DNA from: Oscillospiraceae bacterium
Lineage (GTDB): Bacteria > Bacillota > Clostridia > Oscillospirales > Oscillospiraceae
Reading direction: 5' to 3'
Assembly: GCA_902765595.1 (NCBI GenBank)
Contig: CACXAQ010000014.1
Coordinates: forward strand, 1 to 44,947
DNA length: 44,947 nucleotides
Program-made: the position numbers and the translations under genes
The notes under the pieces: generated by a model
Database searches by the model: none
The model's input: the letters and a program-made list of their open reading frames with translations, nothing else
Told to the model about the DNA's origin: nothing
Part shown: piece after piece, positions 16,109 to 24,614 of the stretch
How positions within the stretch are numbered: the stretch's first letter is position 1
How the letters are laid out: each line of letters starts with the position of its first letter

Positions 16109-17131
16109 ATGAATGTTTTGATGATCGGCACCGGTGACATTGCCTATTCCCACGGCCGCGCAGTGGTGAAGCTCGGCGGCCGCGTCTATGCCTGCTATGA
16201 CGTGAACGAAGCCGGCATGAAACGCTATCAGGCAGAGTTCGGCAGCGAGATGCTGCGCTACGAGCAGTTGGAGGACTACATCCCCCAGGCAGACTACGTG
16301 GTGCTCTGCACCCCGCCCACCAAGCGTCTGGACTATGTGGAGATGGTGCTGAAGCATCACATCCCGCTCTACATGGAAAAGCCCATCGCCACCAACCTGG
16401 AGGACGCCCGCAAGATCAAGGAGATGGAGCAGGAGTACGACGGAACGATCATCGTCGGCTTTGCCCACCGCTACCGTCCCGCCTTCCAGAAGATGGTGGA
16501 GCTGGTCCGCTCCGGCGCCCTGGGCGACCCCATCAACGTGTTCGACAACCGTGTCGGCCCCGGCTACGGCTTCCGCGGCACCTGGTTTGCCCCGTCCTGG
16601 CGCACCGACCCCCGCTTTGCCTGCGGCTTCACCATCGAGTCCATCTCCCATGAGTGGAACCTGCTGACCGCGCTGTGCGGCGAGTTTGAGACCCTGAGCG
16701 CCAACGTCTGGTGCACCATCGACACGCTCCCCACCTATGACACCAACTTCTCCGCCACCATGAAGATCAAGAAGGGCGGCGTCGCCACCATCAACGCCAG
16801 CTGGTCCAGCGACCTGGGCGGCAATTTCAAGGGCTACATCGGCACCAAGGGTACCGCCTTCCTCCGGGGCCGGGACATGTTCGAGTTTGAGGAGCTGACC
16901 TATAAGACCGCGGATATGAGCGAGCCCGTCACACTCCACTACAACGACTCCTACAAGCACAACCAGGACGGCGTGATCTTCCCAATCCACCAGCACTTCC
17001 AGGATTGCCTCAAGAACGGCACCCCGATCTGCACCCCGCTGGATGAGGGCATCAAGGTCCTCAAGCTCTCCACCCTGGCGCTGGAATCCTCCCGCGAGCA
17101 CAAGGAAATCATTTTGGACGAAAGGATGTGA
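16109..17131 (+). CDS. Gfo/Idh/MocA-family oxidoreductase
   Basis: A 340-residue NAD(P)-dependent dehydrogenase acting on sugars or polyols. The Rossmann start is VLMIGTGDIAYSHG, followed by the family's CTPPTKRLDYVEM helix and the catalytic-lysine motif YMEKPIAT. The C-terminal beta-sheet dimerisation domain spans about 125-330. I place the start at ATG 16109, behind GGCAGGAGGG; upstream in-frame codons overlap the operator. It is the first gene of the operon and overlaps or abuts the transketolase gene. It probably oxidises the imported substrate or an intermediate. Confidence 0.9.
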   Translation: MNVLMIGTGDIAYSHGRAVVKLGGRVYACYDVNEAGMKRYQAEFGSEMLRYEQLEDYIPQADYVVLCTPPTKRLDYVEMVLKHHIPLYMEKPIATNLEDARKIKEMEQEYDGTIIVGFAHRYRPAFQKMVELVRSGALGDPINVFDNRVGPGYGFRGTWFAPSWRTDPRFACGFTIESISHEWNLLTALCGEFETLSANVWCTIDTLPTYDTNFSATMKIKKGGVATINASWSSDLGGNFKGYIGTKGTAFLRGRDMFEFEELTYKTADMSEPVTLHYNDSYKHNQDGVIFPIHQHFQDCLKNGTPICTPLDEGIKVLKLSTLALESSREHKEIILDERM

Positions 17132-17139
17132 CTCCTCCC

Positions 17140-17985
17140 ATGGATCAGAAGGAACTCACCGCGCTGAAAAACACGGCGACCGAGCTGCGCATCCGCGTGA
17201 TCGACATGATCTGGAAGGCGCAGAGCGGCCATCCCGGCGGCTCTCTCTCCGTGGCGGACTTTGTGACCGCCTGCTATTTCCGCTACATGAACCTGCGGCC
17301 CGAGGAGCCCCGCTGGCCTGACCGCGACCGCTTCGTGCTCTCCAAAGGCCACGTGTGCCCCGCTCAGTATGCGGCGCTGGCCATGAAGGGCTTCTTCCCG
17401 CTGGAGGTGCTGGACACCCTGCGCAAGGAAGGTTCCCCTCTGCAGGGCCACCCCAGCATGACCAAGTGCCCCGGCATCGACATCTCCACCGGCTCCCTGG
17501 GTCAGGGTCTGGCCTGCGGCGTGGGCATGGCCCTGGCCGGGAAGCTGGACCACAAGGACTACCGCGTCTTCTGCGCCGTCGGCGACGGCGAATGCAACGA
17601 GGGCGAGATCTGGGAGGCCTGCGGCACCGCCTACAAGTACAAGCTGGACAATCTCATCGTATTCGTGGACTGGAACAACCTTCAGCTGGACGGCACCTGC
17701 GAGGAGATCATGCCCCCCATCAGCCTGGCAAAGAAGTTTGAGGCCTTTGGCTTTGAGGTCTATGAATGCGACGGCAACGACATGGCCCAGCTCGTCGAGG
17801 TCATGGACAAGGCCCTGGCGTCGAAGAACGGCCTGCCCAAGTGCATCGTGGGCAAGACCGTGAAGGGCAAGGGCGTAAGCTACATGGAAAACGTCTGCTC
17901 CTGGCACGGCACCGCCCCCAACGACGCCCAGTACAAGCAGGCAATGGAAGAGCTGAACGCGCTCTACATCAAAGAGGAGGCCTGA
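17140..17985 (+). CDS. Transketolase, N-terminal subunit
   Basis: A 281-residue TPP-binding subunit of a split transketolase. It shows the family start RIRVIDMIWKAQSGHPGGSL, FVLSKGHVCPAQYAAL, and the TPP/metal motif GDGECNEGEIWEA ending in an Asn-rich stretch (VDWNNLQLDG). With its partner at 17988 it transfers two-carbon ketol units between sugar phosphates. The start is uncertain: ATG 17140 gives the usual N-terminus, whereas GTG 17128 overlaps the upstream stop and lies only one base from the AAAGGA at 17121. The C-terminal subunit follows by 2 bp. Split transketolases in catabolic operons often act on unusual sugars. Confidence 0.9.
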   Translation: MDQKELTALKNTATELRIRVIDMIWKAQSGHPGGSLSVADFVTACYFRYMNLRPEEPRWPDRDRFVLSKGHVCPAQYAALAMKGFFPLEVLDTLRKEGSPLQGHPSMTKCPGIDISTGSLGQGLACGVGMALAGKLDHKDYRVFCAVGDGECNEGEIWEACGTAYKYKLDNLIVFVDWNNLQLDGTCEEIMPPISLAKKFEAFGFEVYECDGNDMAQLVEVMDKALASKNGLPKCIVGKTVKGKGVSYMENVCSWHGTAPNDAQYKQAMEELNALYIKEEA

Positions 17986-17987
17986 GC

Positions 17988-18923
17988 ATGGAGACGAAAA
18001 AAATCGCGACCCGCGACGGCTTCGGCGAGGCCATCGTAGAACTGGGCAAAGAAAACAAGGACATCCTCGTGGTGGACATCGACATCGGCAAGAGCTGCAA
18101 GACCGGCGCCTTCCGCAAGGAGCTGCCGGAGCAGTACCTGAACGTGGGCATCGCCGAGCAGAACGGCGCCGGCGTGGCCGCGGGGCTTGCCACCTGCGGC
18201 AAGATCCCCTTCGTGGTCACCTATGCCGCCTTCGGCTCCATGCGCATTTGCGAGATGATCCGCCAGGAGATCTGCTATCCCCATCTGAACGTGAAGATCG
18301 CCTGCTCCCACGGCGGCGTGACGCCCGCCAACGACGGCGCCAGCCACCAGGCCATCGAGGACATGGGCATCATGCGCACGCTCCCCAACATGACGGTGAT
18401 CATGCCGGCGGACTACTACGCCGCCAAGGCGCTGGTGAAGGCCGCCGCCGCCTTTGACGGGCCGGTGTACCTGCGCTTCACCCGCGACGCCATCCCCGTG
18501 ATCTACGACGAGAACGAGACCTTTGAGATCGGCAAGGCCAAAACCCTCCGCGAGGGCGGAGACGTGGCCATCATCGCCAACGGTGACACCGTCCGTCTGG
18601 CCATCGAGGCCGCCAAGGTCCTGGCCGACAAGGGCATCCAGGCCCGCGTGCTGGACATGCACACCATCAAACCCCTGGATCAGGAAGCGGTCACCGCCTG
18701 CATCGACGAGATCGGCAGGATCGTTACCGTGGAGGACCACAACATCCTCAATGGTCTGGGCAGCGCCGTCTGCGAAGTGGCGGCAGAGCTTGGCAAGGGC
18801 AAGGTCAAGCGTCTGGGCATCCAGGATCAGTTCGGTCAGTCCGCCCCCTATGAGCGTCTGCTGGCGATGAACGGCGTCACCGTGGAGAATATCGTCGCCC
18901 AGGCGGAAGCCCTGATTGGTTAA
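17988..18923 (+). CDS. Transketolase, C-terminal subunit
   Basis: A 311-residue partner of the upstream gene, carrying the pyrimidine-binding domain (about 1-165) with the catalytic glutamate in VGIAEQNGAG and the motif CSHGGVTPANDGASHQAIED. The C-terminal transketolase domain (about 185-305) includes VLDMHTIKPLD and IVTVEDHNI. ATG 17988 comes right after the N-subunit stop, with AGAGGAGG as ribosome site. The pair forms a heterotetramer in known split enzymes. A 49-bp gap separates it from the TRAP genes. Confidence 0.92.
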   Translation: METKKIATRDGFGEAIVELGKENKDILVVDIDIGKSCKTGAFRKELPEQYLNVGIAEQNGAGVAAGLATCGKIPFVVTYAAFGSMRICEMIRQEICYPHLNVKIACSHGGVTPANDGASHQAIEDMGIMRTLPNMTVIMPADYYAAKALVKAAAAFDGPVYLRFTRDAIPVIYDENETFEIGKAKTLREGGDVAIIANGDTVRLAIEAAKVLADKGIQARVLDMHTIKPLDQEAVTACIDEIGRIVTVEDHNILNGLGSAVCEVAAELGKGKVKRLGIQDQFGQSAPYERLLAMNGVTVENIVAQAEALIG

Positions 18924-18972
18924 TCATTCCGGAAAACCCGGACGATTATAAAGATTATTGAGGAGGAAGAAA

Positions 18973-19965
18973 ATGAAAAAAATCATCGCCCTGCTTCTGG
19001 CTCTGGTCATGGTGTTCGCCCTCTGCGCCTGCGGCGGCAGCGCCAAGGAAGAGCAGACCTACACCATCCGCATTGGCCACAGTGACACCACGCAGAACCT
19101 GATTCACGTCTCCCTCGAGCACTTTGCCAAGGCCGTCAACGAGCGCACCAACGGCCGCGTCACCATCGAGATCTACGCCGCCGAGCAGCTCGGCAGCAAC
19201 AAGGAAATGATCGAGATGGTCAAGATGGGCAACCTGGACGCCATGATGCTGCCCTCCGGCCAGCAGGCGGACTTCTGCCCCAAGTTCAAGGCCCTGAGCC
19301 TGCCCTTCCTGTTCTCTGACTACAAGCACGTCTACAAGGTCCTGGACGGCGAGATCGGCCAGGAACTGCTGGAAGGTCTGGAAGAGAACAACTTGATCCA
19401 GCTGGCTTACTGGGAGAACGGCCTGCGCCAGTTCACCAACTCCAAGCGCCCCATCGAGAAGCCCGAGGATCTGGCCGGCCTGAAGTTCCGTACCCCCGAG
19501 GATCAGATGACCATGGCCATCTTTGCCGCCTACGGCGCCAGCGCTTCCCCCTTCGCCTTCTCCGAGCTGTATCTGGCCCTGCAGCAGGGCACCTTTGACG
19601 GCCAGGAGAACCCCGTTGCCAACATCTACGCCAACAACTTCCAGGACGTGCAGAAGTACCTGACCATGGTGAACTACCAGTACCAGCCCAAGGACATGAT
19701 CTTCAGCCTGACCACCTGGAACAAGCTGCCCGCCGACATCCAGGAAGTCCTGCTGGAGTGCGCCAAGGAGTTCGGCGCTGAGCACCGCAAGGCCATCGTC
19801 GATTCCGAGGCGCAGATGCTCGCCGAGCTGGAGGCCGCCGGCATGGAGATCGGCTACCCCGACACCGCCCCCTTCATCGAGCAGGCCCAGAGCGTCTACG
19901 AAGACTTCTATGCTCAGAACGACTGGGCGGAGGATCTGGTCGCCCGCATCAACGCCCTCAAGTAA
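18973..19965 (+). CDS. TRAP transporter solute-binding protein (DctP family)
   Basis: A 330-residue extracytoplasmic binding lipoprotein (signal 1-17, lipobox LCAC). DctP landmarks are YTIRIGHSDTTQNLIH, AEQLGSNKEMIEMVKMGNLD, and GLKFRTPED, whose Arg normally clamps the carboxylate of the ligand. The ligand is therefore likely an organic or sugar acid. A hairpin follows at 19986-20021, before the membrane subunits, which usually allows higher expression of the binding protein. RBS GAGGAGG precedes ATG 18973. Confidence 0.93.
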   Translation: MKKIIALLLALVMVFALCACGGSAKEEQTYTIRIGHSDTTQNLIHVSLEHFAKAVNERTNGRVTIEIYAAEQLGSNKEMIEMVKMGNLDAMMLPSGQQADFCPKFKALSLPFLFSDYKHVYKVLDGEIGQELLEGLEENNLIQLAYWENGLRQFTNSKRPIEKPEDLAGLKFRTPEDQMTMAIFAAYGASASPFAFSELYLALQQGTFDGQENPVANIYANNFQDVQKYLTMVNYQYQPKDMIFSLTTWNKLPADIQEVLLECAKEFGAEHRKAIVDSEAQMLAELEAAGMEIGYPDTAPFIEQAQSVYEDFYAQNDWAEDLVARINALK

Positions 19966-19985
19966 GGCCCTTTCAGGGAACCCGG

Positions 19986-20021
19986 GGGAGACACAGCGTC
20001 AGCCGTGCCTCCCTCTCTTTT
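19986..20021 (+). terminator. Intra-operon hairpin (attenuator)
   Basis: GGGAG-CAC-GC (19986-19997) pairs with GC-GTG-CTCCC (20002-20013) with two A-C mismatches, followed by TCTCTTTT. It lies between the binding-protein gene and the permease genes and probably causes partial termination or protects the upstream mRNA. Confidence 0.55.
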
Positions 20022-20040
20022 GTAAAAAGGTGGGATTATC

Positions 20041-20553
20041 ATGAAAGTTTTCATCCGCAAGCTGAGCGGTGTTTTGGAAAAGGCGGCGGGCGTGCTCTGT
20101 GCCACGATTCTGGCGGGGCTCTGCCTGATCATCGTCTATTCCGTCATCATGCGCTCCATTTTCAATTCCCCTGTGACCTGGCAGTACGAGCTGACCCTGG
20201 TGGGTCTGTGCTGGGTCACCTTCATCGGCATGTCCATGACCTTCTCCCGGGAGGAGCATCTGCGTCTGACCTTTGTGAGCAACAAGCTCCGGCCCAAAGC
20301 CTGGCAGATCTACATGGATGTGATCGACCTGCTGCTGATCGCCTTTCTGGTGGCAGGCATCATTTGCAGCTTCTCCATCATCAAATCCACCTGGGGCACC
20401 TACTATAAGACCATTCCCATCCGCAACGGCGTTTACTATCTCTCGTTCCCCATCGGCTGCGCTTTTTCCATCGTCCATCTGATCCGACTGATCATGGACC
20501 GCAAGCCGGAGGACGCGCCGACTGCGCAGGAAGCTAAGGAGGGTACAGCATGA
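20041..20553 (+). CDS. TRAP transporter small permease (DctQ family)
   Basis: A 170-residue protein with four membrane segments (about 15-38, 48-68, 88-110, 128-150). The family signature TWQYELTLVGLCWVTFIGMS follows the first segment, and FSREEHLRL matches the usual loop. It forms the TRAP membrane complex with the DctM protein, overlapping it by 4 bp (ATGA). RBS AAAGGTGG precedes ATG 20041. Confidence 0.9.
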   Translation: MKVFIRKLSGVLEKAAGVLCATILAGLCLIIVYSVIMRSIFNSPVTWQYELTLVGLCWVTFIGMSMTFSREEHLRLTFVSNKLRPKAWQIYMDVIDLLLIAFLVAGIICSFSIIKSTWGTYYKTIPIRNGVYYLSFPIGCAFSIVHLIRLIMDRKPEDAPTAQEAKEGTA

Positions 20554-21836
20554 GCTTTGCCGGATATGTTTTGCTGCTTGTCGGCGGCTTTCTGCTGCTG
20601 ATGGTGGTGGGCGTGCCCATCGCCTATTCTCTGTCTGTCTCCGCCCTGTTCACAGTCCTCGTGACCGGAAACTTCACCTCGGTGGCCATCTTCCACCGGA
20701 TGATCGGCAACGCCAGCGGCTACACGCTGCTTGCGATCCCCTTCTTCATCCTGGCGGCCAAGCTGATGAACACCGGCGGCATCACACGAAAGATCTTCCG
20801 CGCCGCCTCCGCCTGGGTGGGCTGGATCCCCGGCGGCCTGGGCCACGCCAACGTGGTGGCCTCCATCGTCTTCTCGGGCATGAGCGGCTCCGCCGTGGCG
20901 GACGCCGGCGGCCTGGGCCAGATCGAGATCGACGCCATGAAGGACAAGGGCTTTGACGCGGACTTCTCCGCCGGCGTCACCGCCGCCTCCGCTACCATCG
21001 GCCCCATCATCCCGCCCAGCATCCCCATGGTGGTCTACGGCATGATGACCGAGGTCTCCGTCGGCTCCCTGTTCATCGGCGGCATCGTCCCCGGCCTGCT
21101 GCTGGCTCTCGCCACCAGCATCCTGGTCTACATCATTTCCGTAAAGCGCAAGTACCCCACGGAGAAGTTCAGCTGGAAGGAAGTGGGCGTCGCCACCAAG
21201 GAGGCCCTGCTCTCCCTGCTCACCCCCGTGATCATCATCGGCGGCATCTGGACCGGCATCTTCAGCCCCACCGAGGCCGCCTGCATCGCCGCCACCTACG
21301 CCTTCATCCTGGCTGTCATCGTCTATCGGGAGCTGGGCTGGAAGGACGTGGCCAAGGCCCTGGTGGAGACCGCCCGGGACAGCGCCGGCATCCTCTGCAT
21401 CATCTGCGGCGCCGCGGCGTTCTCCTGGCTGGTCACCATGCTGGGCATGACCTCCGCCATGAGCCGCGCGCTGGTGGCCCTGACGGACAACAAGTACCTG
21501 ATCCTGCTGATCGTGAACATCGCCTTCCTCATCATCGGCATGTTCATGGAAGCGCTGGCCGCCATGACCATCACGCTGCCCTTCCTGGTGCCGCTGATGG
21601 CCGCCTATGGCATCAACCCGCTGCACCTGGGCGTCGTGCTGGTGCTGAACCTGATGATCGGCCTGTGCACCCCGCCTGTGGGCACCAGCCTCTTCATCTG
21701 CGCCAAGACCGCCGGCATCACCATCGAGAAGATGTACAAGGCCATTCTGCCCTTCCTGGTGCCGCTGATCATCGTGCTGTTCCTGATCACCTACGTCCCC
21801 AGCCTGGTCACCTGGCTGCCGGGTCTGCTGGGCTGA
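20550..21836 (+). CDS. TRAP transporter large permease (DctM family)
   Basis: A 428-residue protein with about twelve hydrophobic segments. Family motifs are AIPFFILAAKLMNTGG, GMSGSAVADAGGLGQIEIDAM, IIPPSIPMVVYG and near the end GLCTPPVGTSLF. It couples substrate uptake to the ion gradient with the DctQ and DctP partners upstream. Length is normal for DctM. It is the last TRAP gene; the GntR gene begins 57 bp downstream. Confidence 0.95.
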   Translation: MSFAGYVLLLVGGFLLLMVVGVPIAYSLSVSALFTVLVTGNFTSVAIFHRMIGNASGYTLLAIPFFILAAKLMNTGGITRKIFRAASAWVGWIPGGLGHANVVASIVFSGMSGSAVADAGGLGQIEIDAMKDKGFDADFSAGVTAASATIGPIIPPSIPMVVYGMMTEVSVGSLFIGGIVPGLLLALATSILVYIISVKRKYPTEKFSWKEVGVATKEALLSLLTPVIIIGGIWTGIFSPTEAACIAATYAFILAVIVYRELGWKDVAKALVETARDSAGILCIICGAAAFSWLVTMLGMTSAMSRALVALTDNKYLILLIVNIAFLIIGMFMEALAAMTITLPFLVPLMAAYGINPLHLGVVLVLNLMIGLCTPPVGTSLFICAKTAGITIEKMYKAILPFLVPLIIVLFLITYVPSLVTWLPGLLG

Positions 21837-21893
21837 GTCCTATCCGCGCCATAGCCCGCAGTCAAAGACTCTGTCGACAGGGGGTGAAGATCC

Positions 21894-22577
21894 ATGCAGA
21901 ATTTCAGCCCGGTTACCAGCAACAAGCTCTACATTCAAATCTACAACCAGATCCGCGATGCTATTTTGAACGGCAACTATTCGGTGGGGGACAAGCTCCC
22001 CAGCGAAAAAGAGCTGTGCCAGATGTTCAACGTCAGTCGGGTGCCCGTGCGGGAAGCCCTCAGCGCCCTGGAGCTCAGCGGTCTGGTGGAATCCGTCCAT
22101 GGCGCCGGGGTCTATGTCAAGCGGCTCAATGTGGTCTCCAATGACTGGGTCCACGCCATCGATCCCCAGGAGATCATCCGCGCCCGCCAGATCCTGGAGC
22201 CTGAGGTCGCCAGAGAGGCGGCGCTGAACATCAATGATCTGGAGCGGCGACGTCTCCGGGAGATCCTGGATCGCTTCCACCGGGAGGCGGAGCAGGAGAT
22301 CTATGCCACAAGCACCGACGAGGAGTTTCATCGCTGTCTGGCCCGTGCCAGCGGCAACCAGCTCTTCACCGTGCTCTACGACATGATCTGGAAAGCCATG
22401 GAACAAAAAATGTGGCACCTCATCGAGGAGCGCAACATCCGCTCGGATTTCTACCGGCAGGGCAACTACGACGAGCACGTCCAGATCGGTCAGGCTGTTC
22501 TGGACGGGGACGCGGAAGCCGCCTATTCCATGATGAAGCTGCACATGGAGCGTCTGGAGACCCGATATTGGAAATAA
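21894..22577 (+). CDS. GntR-family (FadR/FCD subfamily) regulator
   Basis: A 227-residue regulator with a GntR winged helix (about 8-75: YIQIYNQIRDAILNGNYSVG, DKLPSEKELCQMFNVSRVPV) and an all-helical FCD ligand domain (about 85-220, with EEFHRCLARASGN holding metal/ligand residues). FCD regulators sense sugar acids and other carboxylates. It lies inside the operon, downstream of the transporter. The operator-like TTGTATTACAA at 16055 is a plausible target. RBS AGGGGGTGA precedes ATG 21894. Confidence 0.92.
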   Translation: MQNFSPVTSNKLYIQIYNQIRDAILNGNYSVGDKLPSEKELCQMFNVSRVPVREALSALELSGLVESVHGAGVYVKRLNVVSNDWVHAIDPQEIIRARQILEPEVAREAALNINDLERRRLREILDRFHREAEQEIYATSTDEEFHRCLARASGNQLFTVLYDMIWKAMEQKMWHLIEERNIRSDFYRQGNYDEHVQIGQAVLDGDAEAAYSMMKLHMERLETRYWK

Positions 22578-22583
22578 GGATCG

Positions 22584-22612
22584 CTGCCCCGGGCATAGTT
22601 CCGGGGCAGTTT
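22584..22612 (+). terminator. Weak hairpin between regulator and dehydrogenase genes
   Basis: CTGCCCCGG (22584-22592) pairs with CCGGGGCAG (22601-22609), then TTTCA. The tail is weak, so read-through into the next gene is likely. Confidence 0.4.
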
Positions 22613-22630
22613 CACAAAGGAGAAGGAAGC

Positions 22631-23596
22631 ATGAAAATCGTGATATTGGACGGTTATACGGAAAACCCCGGCGATCTGAGCTGGGATGCGCTGGCCGCCT
22701 TCGGGGAGCTGACCGTCTATGACCGCACCCCCGATGACGATGCGGAGATCGCAAAGCGCATCGGAGATGCAGAAATCGTATTCACCAACAAATGCCCGAT
22801 CCGCCGCCCGGTCCTCGAGGCCTGCCCCGAGCTCCGCTACATCTCGGTGCTGGCCACGGGCTATAACATCGTGGACACGGCCTGCGCAGCGGAGAAGGGC
22901 ATCCCCGTGTCCAACGTCCCCACCTACGGCACGGCGGCCGTGGGCCAGTTTGCCATCGCGCTGCTGCTGGAGCTGTGCCACCACGTGGCGCATCACTCTG
23001 AGGCAGTCCACCGGGGCCGCTGGGAGCACAACGCCGACTGGTGCTTCTGGGACTATCCCCTCATCGAGCTGGACGGCAAGACCATGGGCATCATCGGCTT
23101 CGGCAGGATCGGGCAGACCACCGGCCGCATCGCCAGGGCCCTGGGCATGCGCGTGCTGGCCACCGGCAGCCGGGAGAGCGAGGCGGGCCGCGCCATCGCC
23201 GACTATGTGGATCTGGACACCCTGCTGCGCGAGTCGGACGTGATCGCGCTGCACTGCCCGCTGTTTCCCAGCACCCAGGGCATCATCAACAAGGACACCA
23301 TCGCCAAAATGAAGGACGGGGTCCTCCTCATCAACAACAGCCGCGGTCCCCTGATCGTGGAGCAGGACCTGGCGGACGCCCTCAATTCCGGCAAGGTTGC
23401 CGGCGCCGGTCTGGACGTGGTCTCCACCGAGCCCATCCGGGGCGACAACCCCCTGCTCACCGCCAAAAACTGCCTGATCACCCCCCACATCAGCTGGGCT
23501 CCCAAGGAAGCCCGGCAGCGCATCCTGCAGATCTCCGCAAAGAATCTGGAGGCTTTTCTCCAGGGCGCGCCGATCAACGTGATCAACGGGCTGTGA
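22631..23596 (+). CDS. D-2-hydroxyacid dehydrogenase (glycerate/hydroxypyruvate type)
   Basis: A 321-residue NAD-dependent D-2-hydroxyacid dehydrogenase. The nucleotide motif GIIGFGRIGQTTGRIA (about 150-165) is followed by the catalytic set: Arg in INNSRGPLI, Glu in STEPIRGDN and His in TPHISWAP. The substrate half matches glycerate dehydrogenase/hydroxypyruvate reductase proteins (ISVLATGYNIVDTACA). In this operon it could reduce hydroxypyruvate or oxidise a D-hydroxyacid, fitting the two-carbon chemistry of transketolase; this is inference. RBS AAAGGAGAAGG precedes ATG 22631. Confidence 0.9.
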   Translation: MKIVILDGYTENPGDLSWDALAAFGELTVYDRTPDDDAEIAKRIGDAEIVFTNKCPIRRPVLEACPELRYISVLATGYNIVDTACAAEKGIPVSNVPTYGTAAVGQFAIALLLELCHHVAHHSEAVHRGRWEHNADWCFWDYPLIELDGKTMGIIGFGRIGQTTGRIARALGMRVLATGSRESEAGRAIADYVDLDTLLRESDVIALHCPLFPSTQGIINKDTIAKMKDGVLLINNSRGPLIVEQDLADALNSGKVAGAGLDVVSTEPIRGDNPLLTAKNCLITPHISWAPKEARQRILQISAKNLEAFLQGAPINVINGL

Positions 23597-23649
23597 TGCG
23601 GCCCGGGGGGGCATGCGAGGCTCAGATCCTCAACTTCTCTCAGAAGCAA

Positions 23650-23685
23650 GAACGCTCCGTGCTTTCATGGCACGGGGCGTTCTCC
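23650..23685 (+). terminator. Hairpin at the end of the catabolic operon
   Basis: GAACGC-CCGTGC (23650-23662) pairs with GCACGG-GCGTTC (23670-23682) with one mismatch. The T tract is poor, so its strength is uncertain. The rest of 23597-23864 holds only the next promoter. Confidence 0.45.
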
Positions 23686-23770
23686 GCTTCAGCGGAGCCC
23701 TGTCCTTTTCCTCTCCCGCCCCGCCCCATCACAGGCATGCGTCAGCTTCTGGAAACAAGCGGTTTTTTCC

Positions 23771-23799
23771 TTGAATGCGGTGTCTTTTTGTTGTATACT
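23771..23799 (+). promoter_or_regulatory. Promoter of the surface-polysaccharide operon
   Basis: -35 TTGAAT (23771-23776), 17-bp spacer and -10 TATACT (23794-23799), about 66 bp upstream of the first start codon. Confidence 0.65.
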
Positions 23800-23864
23800 C
23801 TATTCGTGGAAATGTGGGCTGCGCCCGCGGGACTGCAACAGGGATAAAAGGAGCTGCAGGAGAC

Positions 23865-24596
23865 GTGAAGACAGAGATACTGGGACTTCGCTTTGACGCC
23901 ATGACCATGGCGCAGGCACAAGCGGCCGCCGAAGCGCTGATAGACGCGGGAGCGGGCGGCTATATCGTCACCGCAAACCCCGAAATATTGCTGGCAGCCC
24001 GGGAGGACCCTGCCTATTTCGGCGCCATCGACGCGGCAGATCTGGTCCTTGCCGACGGCGTTGGTGTTCTCCACGCCGCCCGGATCCTGGGGAAAGCGCT
24101 GCCGGAGCGGGTCTCCGGTTCGGATCTGGTCCCCAGGCTTCTCCGGGAGATGGCGGCCAAGGGACGCAGCGTGTTCCTCTATGGGGCAAAGCCCGGCGTG
24201 GCGGACAGAGCCGCCCACGTCCTTGAAAAAGAGTACCCCGGCCTTCGCATGGCGGGGACGGAAAACGGATATATCCGCGACGAGACCGAACTATGGCGCG
24301 CCCTGGATCGGGAGCAGCCGGATCTTTTGCTGGTGGCCCTGGGTGCGCCGAAGCAGGAGCTCTGGATGGCTGCGAACCGGGGGCGGACAAAAGCCCTGAT
24401 GATCGGCGTGGGCGGCCTGCTGGACGTATTCTCCGGCGATGTTCCCAGAGCGCCGGAAGCCTGGCGTCGGTCGGGCCTGGAATGGCTGTACCGCACCATC
24501 AAGCAGCCCCAGCGGATCCGGCGGGTCCTGAAGCTGCCCCAGATCCTGGTCCTGGCGGCGAAGGAACACATCCTGCATTCCGGAGACAAAGCGTAA
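23865..24596 (+). CDS. WecG/TagA/CpsF-family glycosyltransferase
   Basis: A 243-residue transferase of the WecG/TagA family, which adds ManNAc-type sugars to lipid-linked carriers in wall teichoic acid or related polymer synthesis. Landmarks are YIVTANPEILLAA, DLVLADGVGVLHAARILG, ERVSGSDLVPRLL, the VALGAPKQELWM segment and VGGLLDVFSGDVPRAPEAWR. A GTG start at 23865 gives the normal family length; the longer frame upstream overlaps the promoter. A purine-rich AAGGAG lies about 11 bp upstream. It is first in the polysaccharide operon. Confidence 0.92.
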   Translation: MKTEILGLRFDAMTMAQAQAAAEALIDAGAGGYIVTANPEILLAAREDPAYFGAIDAADLVLADGVGVLHAARILGKALPERVSGSDLVPRLLREMAAKGRSVFLYGAKPGVADRAAHVLEKEYPGLRMAGTENGYIRDETELWRALDREQPDLLLVALGAPKQELWMAANRGRTKALMIGVGGLLDVFSGDVPRAPEAWRRSGLEWLYRTIKQPQRIRRVLKLPQILVLAAKEHILHSGDKA

Positions 24597-24614
24597 GATA
24601 GAGGAGAATGAAGC

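Noticed and set aside
19986-20021. Riboswitch in the TRAP operon
   Set aside because: Only a single imperfect hairpin with a short T tract is present; there is no conserved aptamer core.
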